From positions 38,688,781-38,752,780 of the forward strand of contig NC_081830.1 in NCBI RefSeq assembly GCF_030867095.1: DNA of 64,000 nt, in the 5' to 3' direction. This DNA comes from Alligator mississippiensis. Lineage: Eukaryota > Chordata > Crocodylia > Alligatoridae. Of the stretch, positions 23,801 to 32,730 are shown one piece after another. The notes under the pieces were generated by a model. It was not told the origin of the DNA. It saw nothing but the letters and a program-made list of their open reading frames with translations, and searched no databases. Numbering within the stretch: the stretch's first letter is position 1; every line of letters begins with the position of its first letter. Position numbers and translations under genes: made by a program.

Positions 23801-26800
23801 ATTTATCTTTTGCTCGAAACGCAATAAAAATAGAAAATGATGCTGCATAATTTTTATCCAGTCTGCTTTCATTTGCTTCATGGTCATGCCTAAGAGTACA
23901 GCCAAAAAAAAGTGGTGTGAGGTTTTTTTAAGATAGTGAGACTTGTTTTAAGATAGTGAGTAATAAGAAATTGGATGAATGACTGCTTGGGTCATAAGAC
24001 TGAGACATTGAGTTGCATCATGGGTTTATGAAAGGGTTTCTTTTCAGATATAATTAGTGTGCATCTTTTTGTGCTTCTACTGATGTTTCTAGAAGCACAG
24101 TAGTAGTGCTGCTCAAAACTAACAGAGCCTGGAATCAGAATTCCTGAATTGTGATCATCTTCTGATGTTTCTTTTTTTGTATGCAACAGCAAAGGCGCCA
24201 GCAGCGTGAACTAATGAAAGCCCTCCAGCAACAGCAGCAGCAGCAGAAACTGTCGGGATGGGGTAATGTCACCAAACCAACAGGCACTACCAAATCTCTC
24301 CTGGAGATACAGCAGGAAGAGGCAAGACAGATGCAGAAGCAACAGCAGCAGCAACAGCAGCACCAGCAGCCAAACAGAGTCCGCAATACTACGGTGCCTA
24401 TCTTTGTTACCTAACTACTGCCTGCGGAACTGTCACATGCTCTGTTCCTCTCATCCCACCTTTACTTTTGGTTTGTTGGATGTTGCTACTCTTCCTTCAG
24501 ACTTGTTGCTAACCAGTAAGCTCTCATTTCTTTTGTTTCAGCAGCATTCTAACCTGCACACCAGCATTGGGAATTCAGTGTGGGGCTCTCTAAACACTAA
24601 TCCCAGCAACCAGTGGGCATCTGACTTAGTCAGCAGTATCTGGAGTAATGCTGATTCCAAAAACTCGAACATGGGATTCTGGGATGATGCAGTGAAGGAA
24701 GTGGGACCTCGTAACTCGACCAACAAAAACAAGAGCAATGCCAGCCTCAGGTAGGAGTTGGGGAAGGATCTTTTAGTATAGGGTTGCCAGTCTGGAACTG
24801 ATCTTTTACTAAATGTATATCTTCATTGCATTTGATCATAATCTTTTAAAATAGTTTGGCAACCAGCACCTTATGGGCTGTCCTTAGAGTCACATTTTTT
24901 TATTTTAACATCTGATAAATCATTTGACCTCATGAGCAGTACTAGCCATTCCCTAAATCAAAGGACTTTTGTTAGCTGTGTACTAGAATTTTGCCTGATT
25001 TTTTTTTTTCACTTAGTAAATGTTTGGCTAATTCCAGTATTGTAATATTATGTTCTTTTTTTTGTCTCAGCAAATCTGTAGGTATCACAAGCAGACAGAA
25101 TAAGAAAGTAGAAGAAGAGGAGAAGCTGTTGAAGTTGTTCCAAGGAGTTAATAAAGCCCAGGATGGATTTACTCAGTGGTGTGAACAGATGCTTCATGCA
25201 CTCAACACAGCCAATAATTTAGATGGTAAGAATTGGAAGGAATGGCAGTTATATTATGTAACATTACATGAAAGAAGACCACATTAGCATATGCAGAGAA
25301 AATGTGGAGTTCTATAGAAAAACAACTCTTCATTAACAAAGACAGTGTTTTGGTGCATTCAGCAAGCTGGCATAAGTGGCTGGGAAATGGCATTGCTATA
25401 AGTTGCACTGTATTCTCTGCCTCACGATTCTCCCTGGGGGAAATATTGTGGATAGAGTCACCCAAACCTTCACAGATGTTTCAGTGAAAGTGATACAACG
25501 CAATTATAAGAAAATTAACCTAGTTATAAATACTTGCAGAATAATTAACTGTCCCATTAAAGCATTTTTGGAACATGAGTTTTTTAGGAGCTATGCTTTT
25601 AGATACTTCAGTCATAAATTATATTGATTACAGCATTAGAGCAGAGGATAGTTGACTACCTGTGTGGGTCTTTTATTAGCTCTGCTTCAAAAGGACTGTG
25701 TTTAGGAACTTCCCATTAGGAGGCTGGTGAGTTAATTTACTTGTCTGAGTGTAGACCTAATTTTCTTCCACATTATGGAGGGTAGGAGAAGGATGATGAG
25801 ATTGTCTTCCCTTCCTGCACCTATGGAATGATGCAGCATTACATTGCTGGGGCTTTGCTGTTGATAGCTTAACATGAAGAGCTGTATTCCATTGCTGCTA
25901 GGTTGTCAAATATTTGAAAAAAGAGTCCAAAATCTGTTTTTTGCACGCTCACTCACACATCTGCACACATCTCTCTCATGGTCCATCTTCTTCCCCTCGT
26001 ATTGCAGTTCCCACGTTTGTTTCTTTCCTGAAGGAAGTGGAATCTCCATACGAGGTCCATGATTACATCAGAGCCTACCTTGGAGATACCCCTGAAGCCA
26101 AGGAATTTGCCAAGCAGTTTCTTGAGCGCCGTGCCAAACAGAAAGCCAGTCAGCAACGGCAGCAGCAACAACAGGTGCACATTTGCTTGACGTTTTCCTG
26201 GTTTAAACAGGTGGTTAGACTTAGATGCTTCACGGTCCTTTCCCAACCTGTTTTCTATAACTTTGAAGTATATTGATGCTCTTTCTAGAGACTGTGAAGG
26301 CAGTGCCATGATTCACTGTAAGTCTGTATCTCTAGTATTGTGTGGAGGGGGGATAGTGAGAACTTACATAGCCTTGAATGCAAAAAAGGAAGCATATATT
26401 GTGAAATCTTGTAGACTATACCTAATTCTTGTTAGTAGTTTAACGGTGTGTAACCTTGCATAAATAACTTCATACTACTGGATTAGTTTCAGGGAAAAAA
26501 TGGATGTAAGTGTATTAGATGGATTGATAGACTTGCTAATTCTACCTGCGTCATTGAAAGTGACTTGGGATCATCAAAGTACTTCCAGCAAGCAGGCAAA
26601 GCTCGGTTGCATTTTACAATCTAGTATATGCTTGTTTTCCAGGATTCAGTGTGGGGAATGAACCATAGTGCACTGCATTCGGTCTTTCAGACCAATCAAA
26701 GCAACAACCAGCAATCCAACTTTGAGGCTGTGCAGAGCGGGAAGAAGAAGAAGAAACAGAAAATGGTTCGAGCAGATCCCAGTTTGTTAGGTAAGAACTG

Positions 26801-29800
26801 CTACTTCAAAACTGAGGTTGTTTCAAGGTAATGCCCCAGAATCTTAGGATTTGGACATGTTTGGTTTATATCTAAATTCTGCAAGAAAAATGGTTGAAGC
26901 CTTTCTGGAATGGGTCTCCTAGAATTTGAATTAATTTGCTTATTTAAAGAATGTTGCAAGACTTTCCTGTCCAGTGCCCTTACACCTGTCTGAGGAGGTC
27001 TGGAGGTGAGGAATACAATTATCACTGAGACTTCCCTGTTTCGTTAAAGGAACCATGTATATTTTTACTTATTCTATAGAAGTAGAGGTGGGAAAATAAG
27101 CATTGAAACCTTTTTGGCAAACACTGTGGTAAGTTGGGACTCTCTGAAGAGCAAACTATAATCCTTTGCATGATCTTTGCTGGCAATTGCAGTAGACAGA
27201 ATCTGTTTCTTCAGAAAAATTTAAAATACCTAATTCTTCAAAATCAATGTTTTTTGCAACTTGTGGTTCTGAGGAGCAGCTTTGTTCTCTTGATGTCACA
27301 TTGAGACAGTCCTAGAACTACTCACTTTGAAAGTAGGTTGAAAATGTCCAAGAAAAGCCTTGCAGAGTTAGGCTGTTAAAAAAATTATATTACTTTGAAA
27401 CATTTGAACTCCACAAGATTTTACCTAAGCATCAGATATACAACATTATCTGTATCTTTTGACATCTCAGGAGGAGCTGATTTGTCTTAAGGATAAAATA
27501 TTTTTTTTAATTTGATGTTTTACCCTTCCTTCAAAAATGCCCCCAAAAGTGGTCAATATGTCTTCACATAAATTTGTTCTTTCACATGGTATGGTAATTT
27601 TAATCATATTTTCTTAAGAATGAGAATAGGTGAGACAGATGGAAAGATATGAAAGCATATTGCAAAACAAAAACAAATATTTCCAGACATTTTTAAAAAC
27701 CCACTAAAGTTCTTTTTGCCTTAAATCACAATTAGTAGCTTTAGTTGTCCCCTCATCTTCACTTATTTCCAAATTGGCATTTAATCAAAATTAAAAGCAG
27801 ATTTTTGATAACGAGAAAAGCCCCTTTAACATCACAGATTAAATTCTTCTCTGGGAATATTACATATGGTTCAGAAAGCTGAGCTAACTTGAAGTTGGGT
27901 AGTTGGTTAGTGCCCATTTAGTTCTACTTAGCTGTTAATTACTTGACTGCAATATATAAGTCATATCTTAAATACTTATTTTAAAAACCTTTTTATAATT
28001 TTGTGCTTAGAGCAAATGCAAACGATCGATGATGTTGGTGTTTGCATGAAATCAAATGTTCTAGTCAGAATGGACAAATAAAACTCTTGAGGGGGCAGAC
28101 GTAACCAGGCTGATTACCAGTTTGGATCATATACATTGGAAGTGCAGGATTTGGCATTGGTCTGACACTGTCCTGTTCTGGCCTGAATCATTTAATTTTC
28201 CTGCCTTAGTTCCTCTTTGTAAATTGGGAATGATATTTATTCTTCATCAGCAGAGGTGACTTGTACACAGAATTCATGGACCATCTCTTTCCTAAGTCTT
28301 TCATCTTTTTGAGTAAAGCTCATTCTACTCCTGTTCTCATAATTTCTTCATGACTATTAAAATCATTCCACTAAAATTTCTAAGGCACAAAAATCTTGCT
28401 AGTATCTTGAATTTCATCTTCTTCTGTCTCCATTATCTGAAGCGGCTTCCTTTTTTTCCTGTGCTTGAGTTGCTCTTTACTTTGTCCTGTAATAACTTGC
28501 ATTTTCTATAGTGAAGCTGGAAAAACCTGCTCTGAACTTTTTCACACTTTTTATGCTTTCTGTGGCATGGTCTTTGCACCCTTCACTAACTTTCCCCTTC
28601 ACAGCTTGTACACTGTACTATGCACACACTTACTGAATGTCCTATGTGTTTTTTGTACAAGTACTGTCATACCTAATGAGTTGGTGGTTGATACTTGTGA
28701 TGATGAGATCTCCATTACATGCCCAGTTCCCCACCAGTTTGTTCCCTTATTTGAGTTCTTTATAAGGGAAAAGTTTGAATTGTGGAATAAAAGTTCCCTG
28801 CTTCCCCGTTTGACTCATTTTTAGCCAGTAGACCACTGTCTTCTGAATGGCCTATTTTTGTGACTAAAAATAGGGGAAATATGTATAATAAATAAAAATA
28901 TGTACAGGCAGTCCTCGACTTAGTGTTTCAAGTTACAACATTTTGCACTTACAACATTTATAAATTGACATCCTGTTTTAACTTTATGACGTCAGTTTCG
29001 ACTTACAATGCTTGATCTGATGCGACACCACGCCAGCGAACAAATTCGCTGTGTCGCTCATCTCCCATCCAAACTTGCTTGGACACTTTAAGTGTCCAGA
29101 AAAACTTGCAGCCAAAACTCCTGAGAAGACTCCAGCCAGGAACCCTTCAAAAAGTCCAACCAAGAGCCCTTCAGAAAGTCCAGCAGTCACCTCAAAGAAG
29201 TCCTTCCAGATCAATATGAGTGCTATTTACGATATAAATACAGTAAAAGCTCTGTTATCCAGCATCCCCTGGGAACGGGGGATGCCAGATAACAAAATAT
29301 GCCAGTTAATTAAATGGCCTTGGCTGCCGCTTCTCCCACCGCGTCTGGGGCATCCCTCTGCCCCTCCTGTGGCATCGCCACCGACAGGGAGGCAGGTCCC
29401 ACACAGCCCCACACAGCCTGTTATGCCCCCGGGCCATGGGGGCTTGGAGCAACCAGAAGTGCCATGGTGGGTACTTCCAGTTTCACTTTATCCTACAAGC
29501 GGGCATGCCGGTTAGTGGAGCATGCTGGCTTGTAAATGCTGGATAATTGAACTTTTACTGTACATTAATGCAGCTATATTACTCATCTATAATTGATCGA
29601 GTACAAAATTCTGGGGTATTTCTGTTGAAAATAAGGTATCCAAGGCCTTGGTTCAGGAACCAATCCCCCATTTATAACATTGTTTCTTATGAGAAAATTG
29701 GTTCTGAGTTACAAGGTCGTGGTTTTCAAGAACCAATTGTGTCGTAAGTCTGAGGACTGTCTATTTAAAAAGCTGTATAGGAGTTTGGCAGCCTAACTCA

Positions 29801-31037
29801 GTGAAAGTTTGCTAGTACGCTACCTCGTAGGATCTCTCTGCTGCCATTCTCCCCTGCCCCCCTGGTGCCTTAATTGTGGCATGGCATGTGGAAAGACCCC
29901 CACTACCAGAACTCATGCCACCCAGCTGGTGAGGCAGGGAACAAGTTCCCCTCTGTTAGAGCCCTCTGCTGATGGTTGCTGCCAAAGGCCAGATCAAGAG
30001 GCAGATCAAAAGGTTCAGTGGGCTGTATCCAGACCCTGGGCTATAGATTGCTGACTCCTGCTTTTCATGCACATGCAATTTCAAGAAGATAAAACATGTC
30101 ACTTGTATGCAGGTGCGTCACTCAAAGGCAAATGTAGCAAACTGCTCCAACTTTAACACTGCTTCATTCAAGGTTAAAGTTGGAGCAGTATTGCTACTTT
30201 TTTCTAATTCCCAGATTGTCCACAACTAACAATTAAAAACATAATGGCTGCTGCCCTTTGGAATGGCTCCAAATAGACATGTGTCCGTACCTTCTGAGAA
30301 ACAGTAGTGGTTGAATAGAAATGGAAATAGCACAAATATTTTGGGAGCTCTTGCCAGTAAATCTGCATGTTGTTTCCATTAGACTCTTAGCTGTAAAAGT
30401 GAATTATGTCACTTTGGACTGAATTCATTCCCTCTTTAAATGCTGTTGAGGGATGAGTGTGAATGGTGCTGGACCCATGTACCAGCCATCTGTTCCCTTC
30501 ACCACTCACTACAGTGATTCAGAGATTGTAAGTCCAGAAGGGACCTCAGAAGACCATCGGGTCCAGCCCCCTGCACCAGGCAGAATAGACAAGTGGGGTC
30601 AGGTGACCCCAGCAGGGTGACCACAGTGATGAGCAACTACTGATTATTTGATGTTTACGCATTCTTCCTTGTGAGACACAGTGCTCAGTCACTTCCCCAA
30701 CTTGGTGCTAAGACACAGTGATTATGCAAGTGCCATCTTTTGAATGAAATTTAAAGCCTAACTTCTGATGATTCATCACTGAAAATCTTCTGGTACTAAG
30801 TAATAGCTTGTGTTTCCTCATCATATTCCAATTTGGGTAGTGATATTCTATTTTAGTAAATTCTCCCTACAGTTTTAATTGTATGTGTATTATTAATTTC
30901 CTGTCTTAATCAGCTGCTGCATATACTATATTAGAGATAATGCCACACTGGTTCTCTCTTGATTTACAGGGTTTTCAGTGAATGCCTCATCAGAGCGGCT
31001 CAACATGGGAGAAATAGAGACTTTGGAAGACTACTGA
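2693..31037 (+). CDS. GIGYF2: GIGYF2, GRB10-interacting GYF protein 2 (3' part, 15 exons)
   Basis: GIGYF2 is a cytoplasmic adaptor. Its GYF domain binds proline-rich (PPG-phi) partners, and with 4EHP/EIF4E2 it represses translation and promotes decay of targeted or stalled mRNAs. Fifteen exons with GT-AG introns and compatible phases give about 732 residues. They run from inside the GYF domain ([17 protein letters not shown]) through Q-rich segments, a long E/R/K-rich predicted coiled coil, a second Q-rich block, conserved [19 protein letters not shown] and [19 protein letters not shown] segments, and the C-terminus [16 protein letters not shown]. The human protein has about 1,300 residues, so roughly its last 55 percent is here. 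The joined sequence matches human GIGYF2 as I remember it almost throughout. No frame break is seen. The next gene, SNORC, is about 2.4 kb downstream on the same strand. Confidence 0.95.
3821..3912 (+). CDS. GIGYF2: GIGYF2 exon: GELDQERL segment
   Basis: The acceptor is CCAAATGCAG and the donor is CA/gtaaga. The exon encodes [20 protein letters not shown] followed by [10 protein letters not shown], matching the human sequence directly after the GYF domain. It ends after two bases of a Gln codon. Confidence 0.94.
4453..5204 (-). mobile_element. Solo LTR of an endogenous retrovirus-like element (fossil)
   Basis: The block is about 752 bp with retroviral-type ends TGTCGGGACCC...TTGTGACA, where TGTC/GACA are inverted. 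It is flanked by ATAAG and GTAAG, a 5 bp target duplication with one difference. A TTTATTTA about 150 bp from the left end is a polyadenylation signal read on the minus strand, which sets the orientation. The block is rich in CpG while its flanks have almost none, which suggests a fairly recent insertion. No internal viral region accompanies it, so it is a solo LTR left by recombination. The family is not identified. Confidence 0.65.
5660..5767 (+). CDS. GIGYF2: GIGYF2 exon: Q-rich segment 1
   Basis: The acceptor is CTTGTGAAG and the donor is AG/gtgagt. The exon encodes [20 protein letters not shown] followed by [15 protein letters not shown]. The leading A completes the split Gln codon from the previous exon, which confirms the join. 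Confidence 0.94.
6342..6442 (+). CDS. GIGYF2: GIGYF2 exon: [18 protein letters not shown] segment
   Basis: The acceptor is CTTATATTTCAG and the donor is ACAG/gtatga. The exon encodes [20 protein letters not shown] and then [13 protein letters not shown], close to the human SVSVPDTGSIWELQ region. Both ends split a codon and fit the flanking exons. Confidence 0.94.
7046..7146 (+). CDS. GIGYF2: GIGYF2 exon: [14 protein letters not shown] segment
   Basis: The acceptor is GCTTGTTTCTCCAG and the donor is AAG/gtcaga. The exon encodes [20 protein letters not shown] and [14 protein letters not shown], entering the long charged helix. Confidence 0.94.
7799..7960 (+). CDS. GIGYF2: GIGYF2 exon: charged coiled coil, part 1
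   Basis: The acceptor is AACTGTAG and the donor is AAGCAG/gtgaat. The exon has 54 codons starting [20 protein letters not shown] and ending [10 protein letters not shown]. It is an almost pure E/R/K/Q helix with strong purine bias on the coding strand. The ORF reads past the donor for about 60 bases before a stop, but the human exon structure supports splicing here. Confidence 0.94.
9945..10045 (-). mobile_element. CR1 LINE 3'-end fragment
   Basis: CATAGAATCATAGAAAATTAGG followed by AGGGATCTCAGGAAGTCATCAAGTCCAACCCC is the reverse complement of the standard CR1 3' end. Only about 100 bp is left, which is typical of heavy 5' truncation. Confidence 0.8.
11330..11470 (+). mobile_element. Old CR1/L3-like reverse transcriptase fragment
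   Basis: One frame reads [20 protein letters not shown], the conserved 'VDL.YLDF.KAFDTV.H' motif of CR1/L2-group reverse transcriptases that contains the first catalytic Asp. The surrounding sequence is worn and AT-rich, so this copy is older than the CR1 copies at 40 kb and 61 kb. Confidence 0.6.
13584..13820. mobile_element. Palindromic MITE-like element (237 bp hairpin)
   Basis: Two arms of about 110 bp are inverted copies with roughly 80 percent identity by eye. The left arm runs from TGATGAACAGGGATCCTGG to AAACACCACTAG and the right arm mirrors it, around a 17-base TATCTA-type loop at about 13694-13710. The inner 22 bp of the arms (GATTAAAATGAAAYACCACTA) are nearly identical. It has no coding capacity. 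A full-length hairpin MITE is the likeliest origin; family not identified. Confidence 0.7.
14661..16261 (-). pseudogene. LINE reverse transcriptase fragments
   Basis: Three open stretches (16261-15782, 15520-15095, 15098-14661) cover the RT fingers, palm and thumb. The middle one carries YAND in place of YADD, so a catalytic Asp is lost. The segment between 15782 and 15520, which should hold the FIDLTKAFDTV and GVKQGC motifs, is badly eroded or partly deleted. Confidence 0.75.
16758..17406 (-). pseudogene. LINE endonuclease fragments
   Basis: Two overlapping frames together cover the endonuclease. The first has [29 protein letters not shown] and the catalytic GDFNARVG. The second has [20 protein letters not shown] and CWTDHA. 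The frame change between them is one of the lesions of this dead LINE. Confidence 0.75.
19261..19419 (+). CDS. GIGYF2: GIGYF2 exon: charged coiled coil, part 2
   Basis: The acceptor is CCACCTTTAG and the donor is AAACAG/gtgaaa. The exon has 53 codons, starting [20 protein letters not shown] and ending RREELLRKQ. It matches the human charged helix one for one across most of its length. Confidence 0.94.
19420..20667. other. GIGYF2 intron
   Basis: Intron of 1.25 kb. A CT dinucleotide run lies at 20127-20148. I see no recognisable mobile element or coding sequence. Confidence 0.7.
20668..20904 (+). CDS. GIGYF2: GIGYF2 exon: charged coiled coil, part 3, with polyQ
   Basis: The acceptor TATCCTGGGAAG is weak because the pyrimidine tract is interrupted by GGGAA. 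The donor is AAG/gtaatg. The exon has 79 codons: [20 protein letters not shown], a second helix, then [13 protein letters not shown] and a Q8 tract (mixed CAG/CAA) before LAQMK. Confidence 0.94.
21609..21731 (+). CDS. GIGYF2: GIGYF2 exon: [12 protein letters not shown] segment
   Basis: The acceptor is CTTGTTCGCAG and the donor is GAGGAG/gtaaat. The exon has 41 codons: [20 protein letters not shown] then [20 protein letters not shown]. The first part is a conserved non-helical linker; the second returns to helix. Confidence 0.94.
21732..24189. other. GIGYF2 intron
   Basis: AT-rich intron of 2.46 kb. It contains a short direct duplication of TTTTAAGATAGTGAG near 23930-23960. I see no mobile element or exon in it. 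Confidence 0.65.
24190..24393 (+). CDS. GIGYF2: GIGYF2 exon: [12 protein letters not shown] and second polyQ
   Basis: The acceptor is TTGTATGCAACAG and the donor is ACG/gtgcct. The exon has 68 codons: [50 protein letters not shown], a Q-rich block with His, then PNRVRNTT. The donor lacks the usual purines at +3 to +5 and looks weak. Confidence 0.92.
24542..24750 (+). CDS. GIGYF2: GIGYF2 exon: [13 protein letters not shown] / FWDDAVKE segment
   Basis: The acceptor is TTTTGTTTCAGCAG, a tandem NAGNAG. The exon begins at 24542 (adding one Gln) or at 24545; human GIGYF2 as I recall it lacks this Gln, which favours the second site. The donor is CTCAG/gtagga. It encodes [40 protein letters not shown] and [18 protein letters not shown], among the most conserved parts of the protein. 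Confidence 0.93.
24751..25070. other. GIGYF2 short intron
   Basis: A 320 bp AT-rich intron with no recognisable feature. Confidence 0.8.
25071..25225 (+). CDS. GIGYF2: GIGYF2 exon: [18 protein letters not shown] segment
   Basis: The acceptor is TTTTTTTGTCTCAG and the donor is GATG/gtaaga. It encodes [20 protein letters not shown], then [20 protein letters not shown] and [11 protein letters not shown]. It is predicted to be helical and is nearly identical to human. Confidence 0.94.
25226..26007. other. GIGYF2 intron
   Basis: Intron of 782 bp with no recognisable mobile element or exon. Confidence 0.75.
26008..26174 (+). CDS. GIGYF2: GIGYF2 exon: [19 protein letters not shown] segment
   Basis: The acceptor is CGTATTGCAG and the donor is CAACAG/gtgcac. 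It encodes [40 protein letters not shown] and [16 protein letters not shown]. Human GIGYF2 has a longer proline/glutamine-rich insertion after this Q run; here the exon stops after the short Q tract and goes straight on to DSVWGMNH. Confidence 0.94.
26643..26790 (+). CDS. GIGYF2: GIGYF2 exon: [16 protein letters not shown] segment
   Basis: The acceptor is TGTTTTCCAG and the donor is GTTAG/gtaaga. It encodes [40 protein letters not shown] and [10 protein letters not shown]. The lysine block is conserved with human. Confidence 0.94.
28140..28260 (+). repeat. MIR-like SINE fragment
   Basis: 'CTGAATCATTTAATTTTCC ... TTTGTAAATTGGGAATGATA' resembles the MIR core and 3' part (CAAGTTACTTAACCTCTC ... 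CATCTGTAAAATGGGGATAAT). It is worn, so this is a moderate call. Confidence 0.45.
28903..29763. mobile_element. Tc1/mariner-type (Tigger-like) MITE, interrupted
   Basis: The left end is TA-CAGGCAGTCCTCGACTTAG; the right end read inward is TA-GACAGTCCTCAGACTTAC. They share CAGTCCTC and GACTTA, and each abuts a TA dinucleotide, the mariner-superfamily target. Without the inserted element at 29241-29560 the host copy is about 540 bp. It includes a short S/P/K-rich open stretch ([20 protein letters not shown]) of no known function and no transposase. Confidence 0.75.
29241..29560. mobile_element. Nested pogo/Tigger-like MITE (320 bp)
   Basis: The ends are CAGTAAAAGCTCTGTTATCC and, reverse-complemented, CAGTAAAAGTTCAATTATCC, both running on to AGCA: 21 of 24 positions match. 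A TA lies on each side (29239-29240 and 29561-29562). Ends of this kind are typical of the pogo/Tigger group. It sits wholly inside the 28903-29763 element, so it inserted later. Confidence 0.85.
29778..30060. mobile_element. hAT-like MITE
   Basis: The right end GGGCTGTATCC...GGGCTATAGATTGCTGACTCCTG has the look of hAT termini ('gggccggatccagcccgcgggccgtaggttgcccacccctg'). The left end TAGGAGTTTGGCAGCCTA matches its reverse complement (CAGGAGTCAGCAATCTATAG) at most positions. The 8 bp flanks AAGCTGTA and CTTTTCAT do not match, so the ends may be slightly off or worn. Confidence 0.55.
30520..30630 (-). mobile_element. CR1 LINE 3'-region fragment
   Basis: 'AAGTCCAGAAGGGACCTC...GGTCCAGCCCCCTGCA' is the reverse complement of the CR1 region just before the 3' end. 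It is short, old and 5'-truncated. Confidence 0.7.
30970..31037 (+). CDS. GIGYF2: GIGYF2 last coding exon and stop
   Basis: The acceptor is TCTTGATTTACAG. It encodes [20 protein letters not shown] then Y and TGA at 31035-31037. Human ends ...ETLDDY, so the C-terminus is conserved with one D/E change. Confidence 0.95.
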
Positions 31038-32524
31038 GCATGTGCAGATCGACCGGCTTTTCCTGCATCTGTTAACCATGGATTCTCCGTCTTTGGCTGC
31101 AGTTCTTTCTCCACTTTGCATTCTTCTTTGCCTTGCAGTGAATCACAGAATCAATCATCTCAGGCTGCTTTTTCCAGTCCCGACAAACCCTTTCCGCCCA
31201 GGACTGCACAGTCATTGGCGTTGCTGTCAGCCTAAGGACAACTTTGTTCTGTCTCCTAAATGGGTGGGAGATAGTATTCATTCACAACAAGGCTGCTTGT
31301 GACCCACAAGCTTTCACTGTGCTGTGATTTCTTCTGTTGACTTCTCTGGAAAATCATTTGGGATTCTGCAAACGGTAGCTTCCCTCTCCTGGTTATTCGT
31401 ACCACATCCAACTTGTGCAATCATGGAGAGAGTTTGTGGTTAACAGATGTCAGTCAAAACCAAAATGCCACACAGATACTGACTTCAGTGCTCCATCAGG
31501 GCAAGCGGTGCTCTCCACATCCAGGAGTTGCATTCATAAGCTAACTTGAGAACTGGCAACAGCAGGAGAGGGTGGTGGTGGGCAGAATTTAGCTTGGATT
31601 GGTTTGATGTTGCACACCCCCTGCCAGCCCTTCTCAGCACATTACTTTTGGAGGGAAAGCTCGAGTCTGTCTTCAGTAGGTGGTGATGTCAAAGCTACTG
31701 GAGTGCTCCCTCCAGCACACTCCAGCCTTCCTGGACAAACGAGGACTCTTAATCTGGGGAAGGGGAAGTCTCGATCTCTTTTCTTTCAGGTTGAATTTAC
31801 TCCCTTCAGTAGTACCTTCAGAGGGATAAGACCAGTTTATCTGGGGCTCTTCTGCCATGATTTTGTCTCGTTTCAGAGATAGCTAGGATCTTTCCCATAT
31901 GTATCTTTTGCATGGGGGTAGATACTGGTTTCCACATCTGTATCCCTAACAGTCTCAGCTAACTACATATGGCAGTGATTCAGCATTTCATTACAGCAGC
32001 ATTCAAGCTAAGAGGCAGAGACCTGACTTCTGACAGCAACTGAATTCCTGGGAACCAAGGAAAAAGGAAAGTGAGGTGTGCAGTGGTAACCCTGATTACC
32101 TACCACACCTTCTTACTTAATATCCATCCCTTCATTTCAGGTCCCATTTATGAATATTTATGGAACATAACTCCCCTTCTCCAAAAGAGATTTAAATTAA
32201 GAAAAAATGAGAAACATCAACATCAATCTGAACTTGCCAAATGCACTTAGCTTCAACATACATCCCCTGGTCCCAGCTTCTATTCCTGGAGGGCTGCAGT
32301 ATGCCTGTAGGAGAAATGCTGCAGTTTTGGTGGAGCTGTATGAAGGGTGCTGCCCTTCTGTCATCACTGCCTGAAGAAAGCCACTCGAGTTGCTCAAGAG
32401 CAGTTTGGCTTTGGATTTTATTTCGTTTGGTTTATTCATTTTTTGGGGTCACCCTCCCCTCCTCCTCTCTCTTCCCCCTCTCCCCCAGATATGTACAGTA
32501 ACTATACAGAGACTGCTGCAGACT

Positions 32525-32532
32525 TGTATATA
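32525..32532 (+). promoter_or_regulatory. Pumilio-type element (TGTATATA) in the 3'UTR
   Basis: An exact match to the PUM consensus TGTANATA about 180 bases before the polyadenylation signal. Such sites recruit PUM proteins for mRNA decay. An 8-base match can arise by chance, so this is a candidate only. Confidence 0.35.
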
Positions 32533-32703
32533 GTTTTTGGATCCAGTAGCATGGAGAGACTTGGAACTGTTGCAAATCTGGTCTCCCTGTCTCCTTTGCT
32601 TTGTAAATTCATAAAGGGGGGAAGAGGGGTAGTTAAAATGTTTACAAAACTTTAAACTCCCTCTGAACTTTTGCCAGTGTGGGGGGAAAAAAGAGAGAAC
32701 TTA

Positions 32704-32709
32704 AATAAA
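32704..32709 (+). terminator. GIGYF2: GIGYF2 polyadenylation signal AATAAA
   Basis: A canonical hexamer in CTTAAATAAAACC, followed by GGTTGTATTATATCTG. This is the first good signal after the stop codon. Confidence 0.7.
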
Positions 32710-32730
32710 ACCTGGTTGTATTATATCTGA

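Larger units (their letters stand above)
26791..30969. other. GIGYF2 last intron (4.2 kb) with a transposon cluster
   Basis: It contains a MIR-like fragment (about 28140-28260), a nested pair of DNA transposons (28903-29763, with 29241-29560 inside), a hAT-like MITE (29778-30060) and a CR1 fragment (about 30520-30630). The 26,800-28,100 part is AT-rich and shows nothing recognisable. Confidence 0.75.
31038..32730 (+). other. GIGYF2: GIGYF2 3'UTR
   Basis: About 1.7 kb follows the stop codon, up to a polyadenylation signal AATAAA at 32704-32709 with GT-rich sequence downstream. A second AATAAA lies at 32933-32938. The last 250 bases (C/T-rich tract, then TGTACAG and TTGTATATAG) look like a conserved vertebrate UTR end. 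No mobile element is visible in it. Confidence 0.75.

Noticed and set aside
29051-29515. 154-codon ORF starting [19 protein letters not shown]
   Set aside because: It crosses from the outer into the inner transposon, so it cannot be one gene. The S/P/K-rich first part is not a known transposase.
1-32730. KCNJ13, which lies inside a GIGYF2 intron in mammals
   Set aside because: No potassium-channel motif (TIGYG-type filter) was seen on either strand, so it is in a more 5' intron outside the window or absent.
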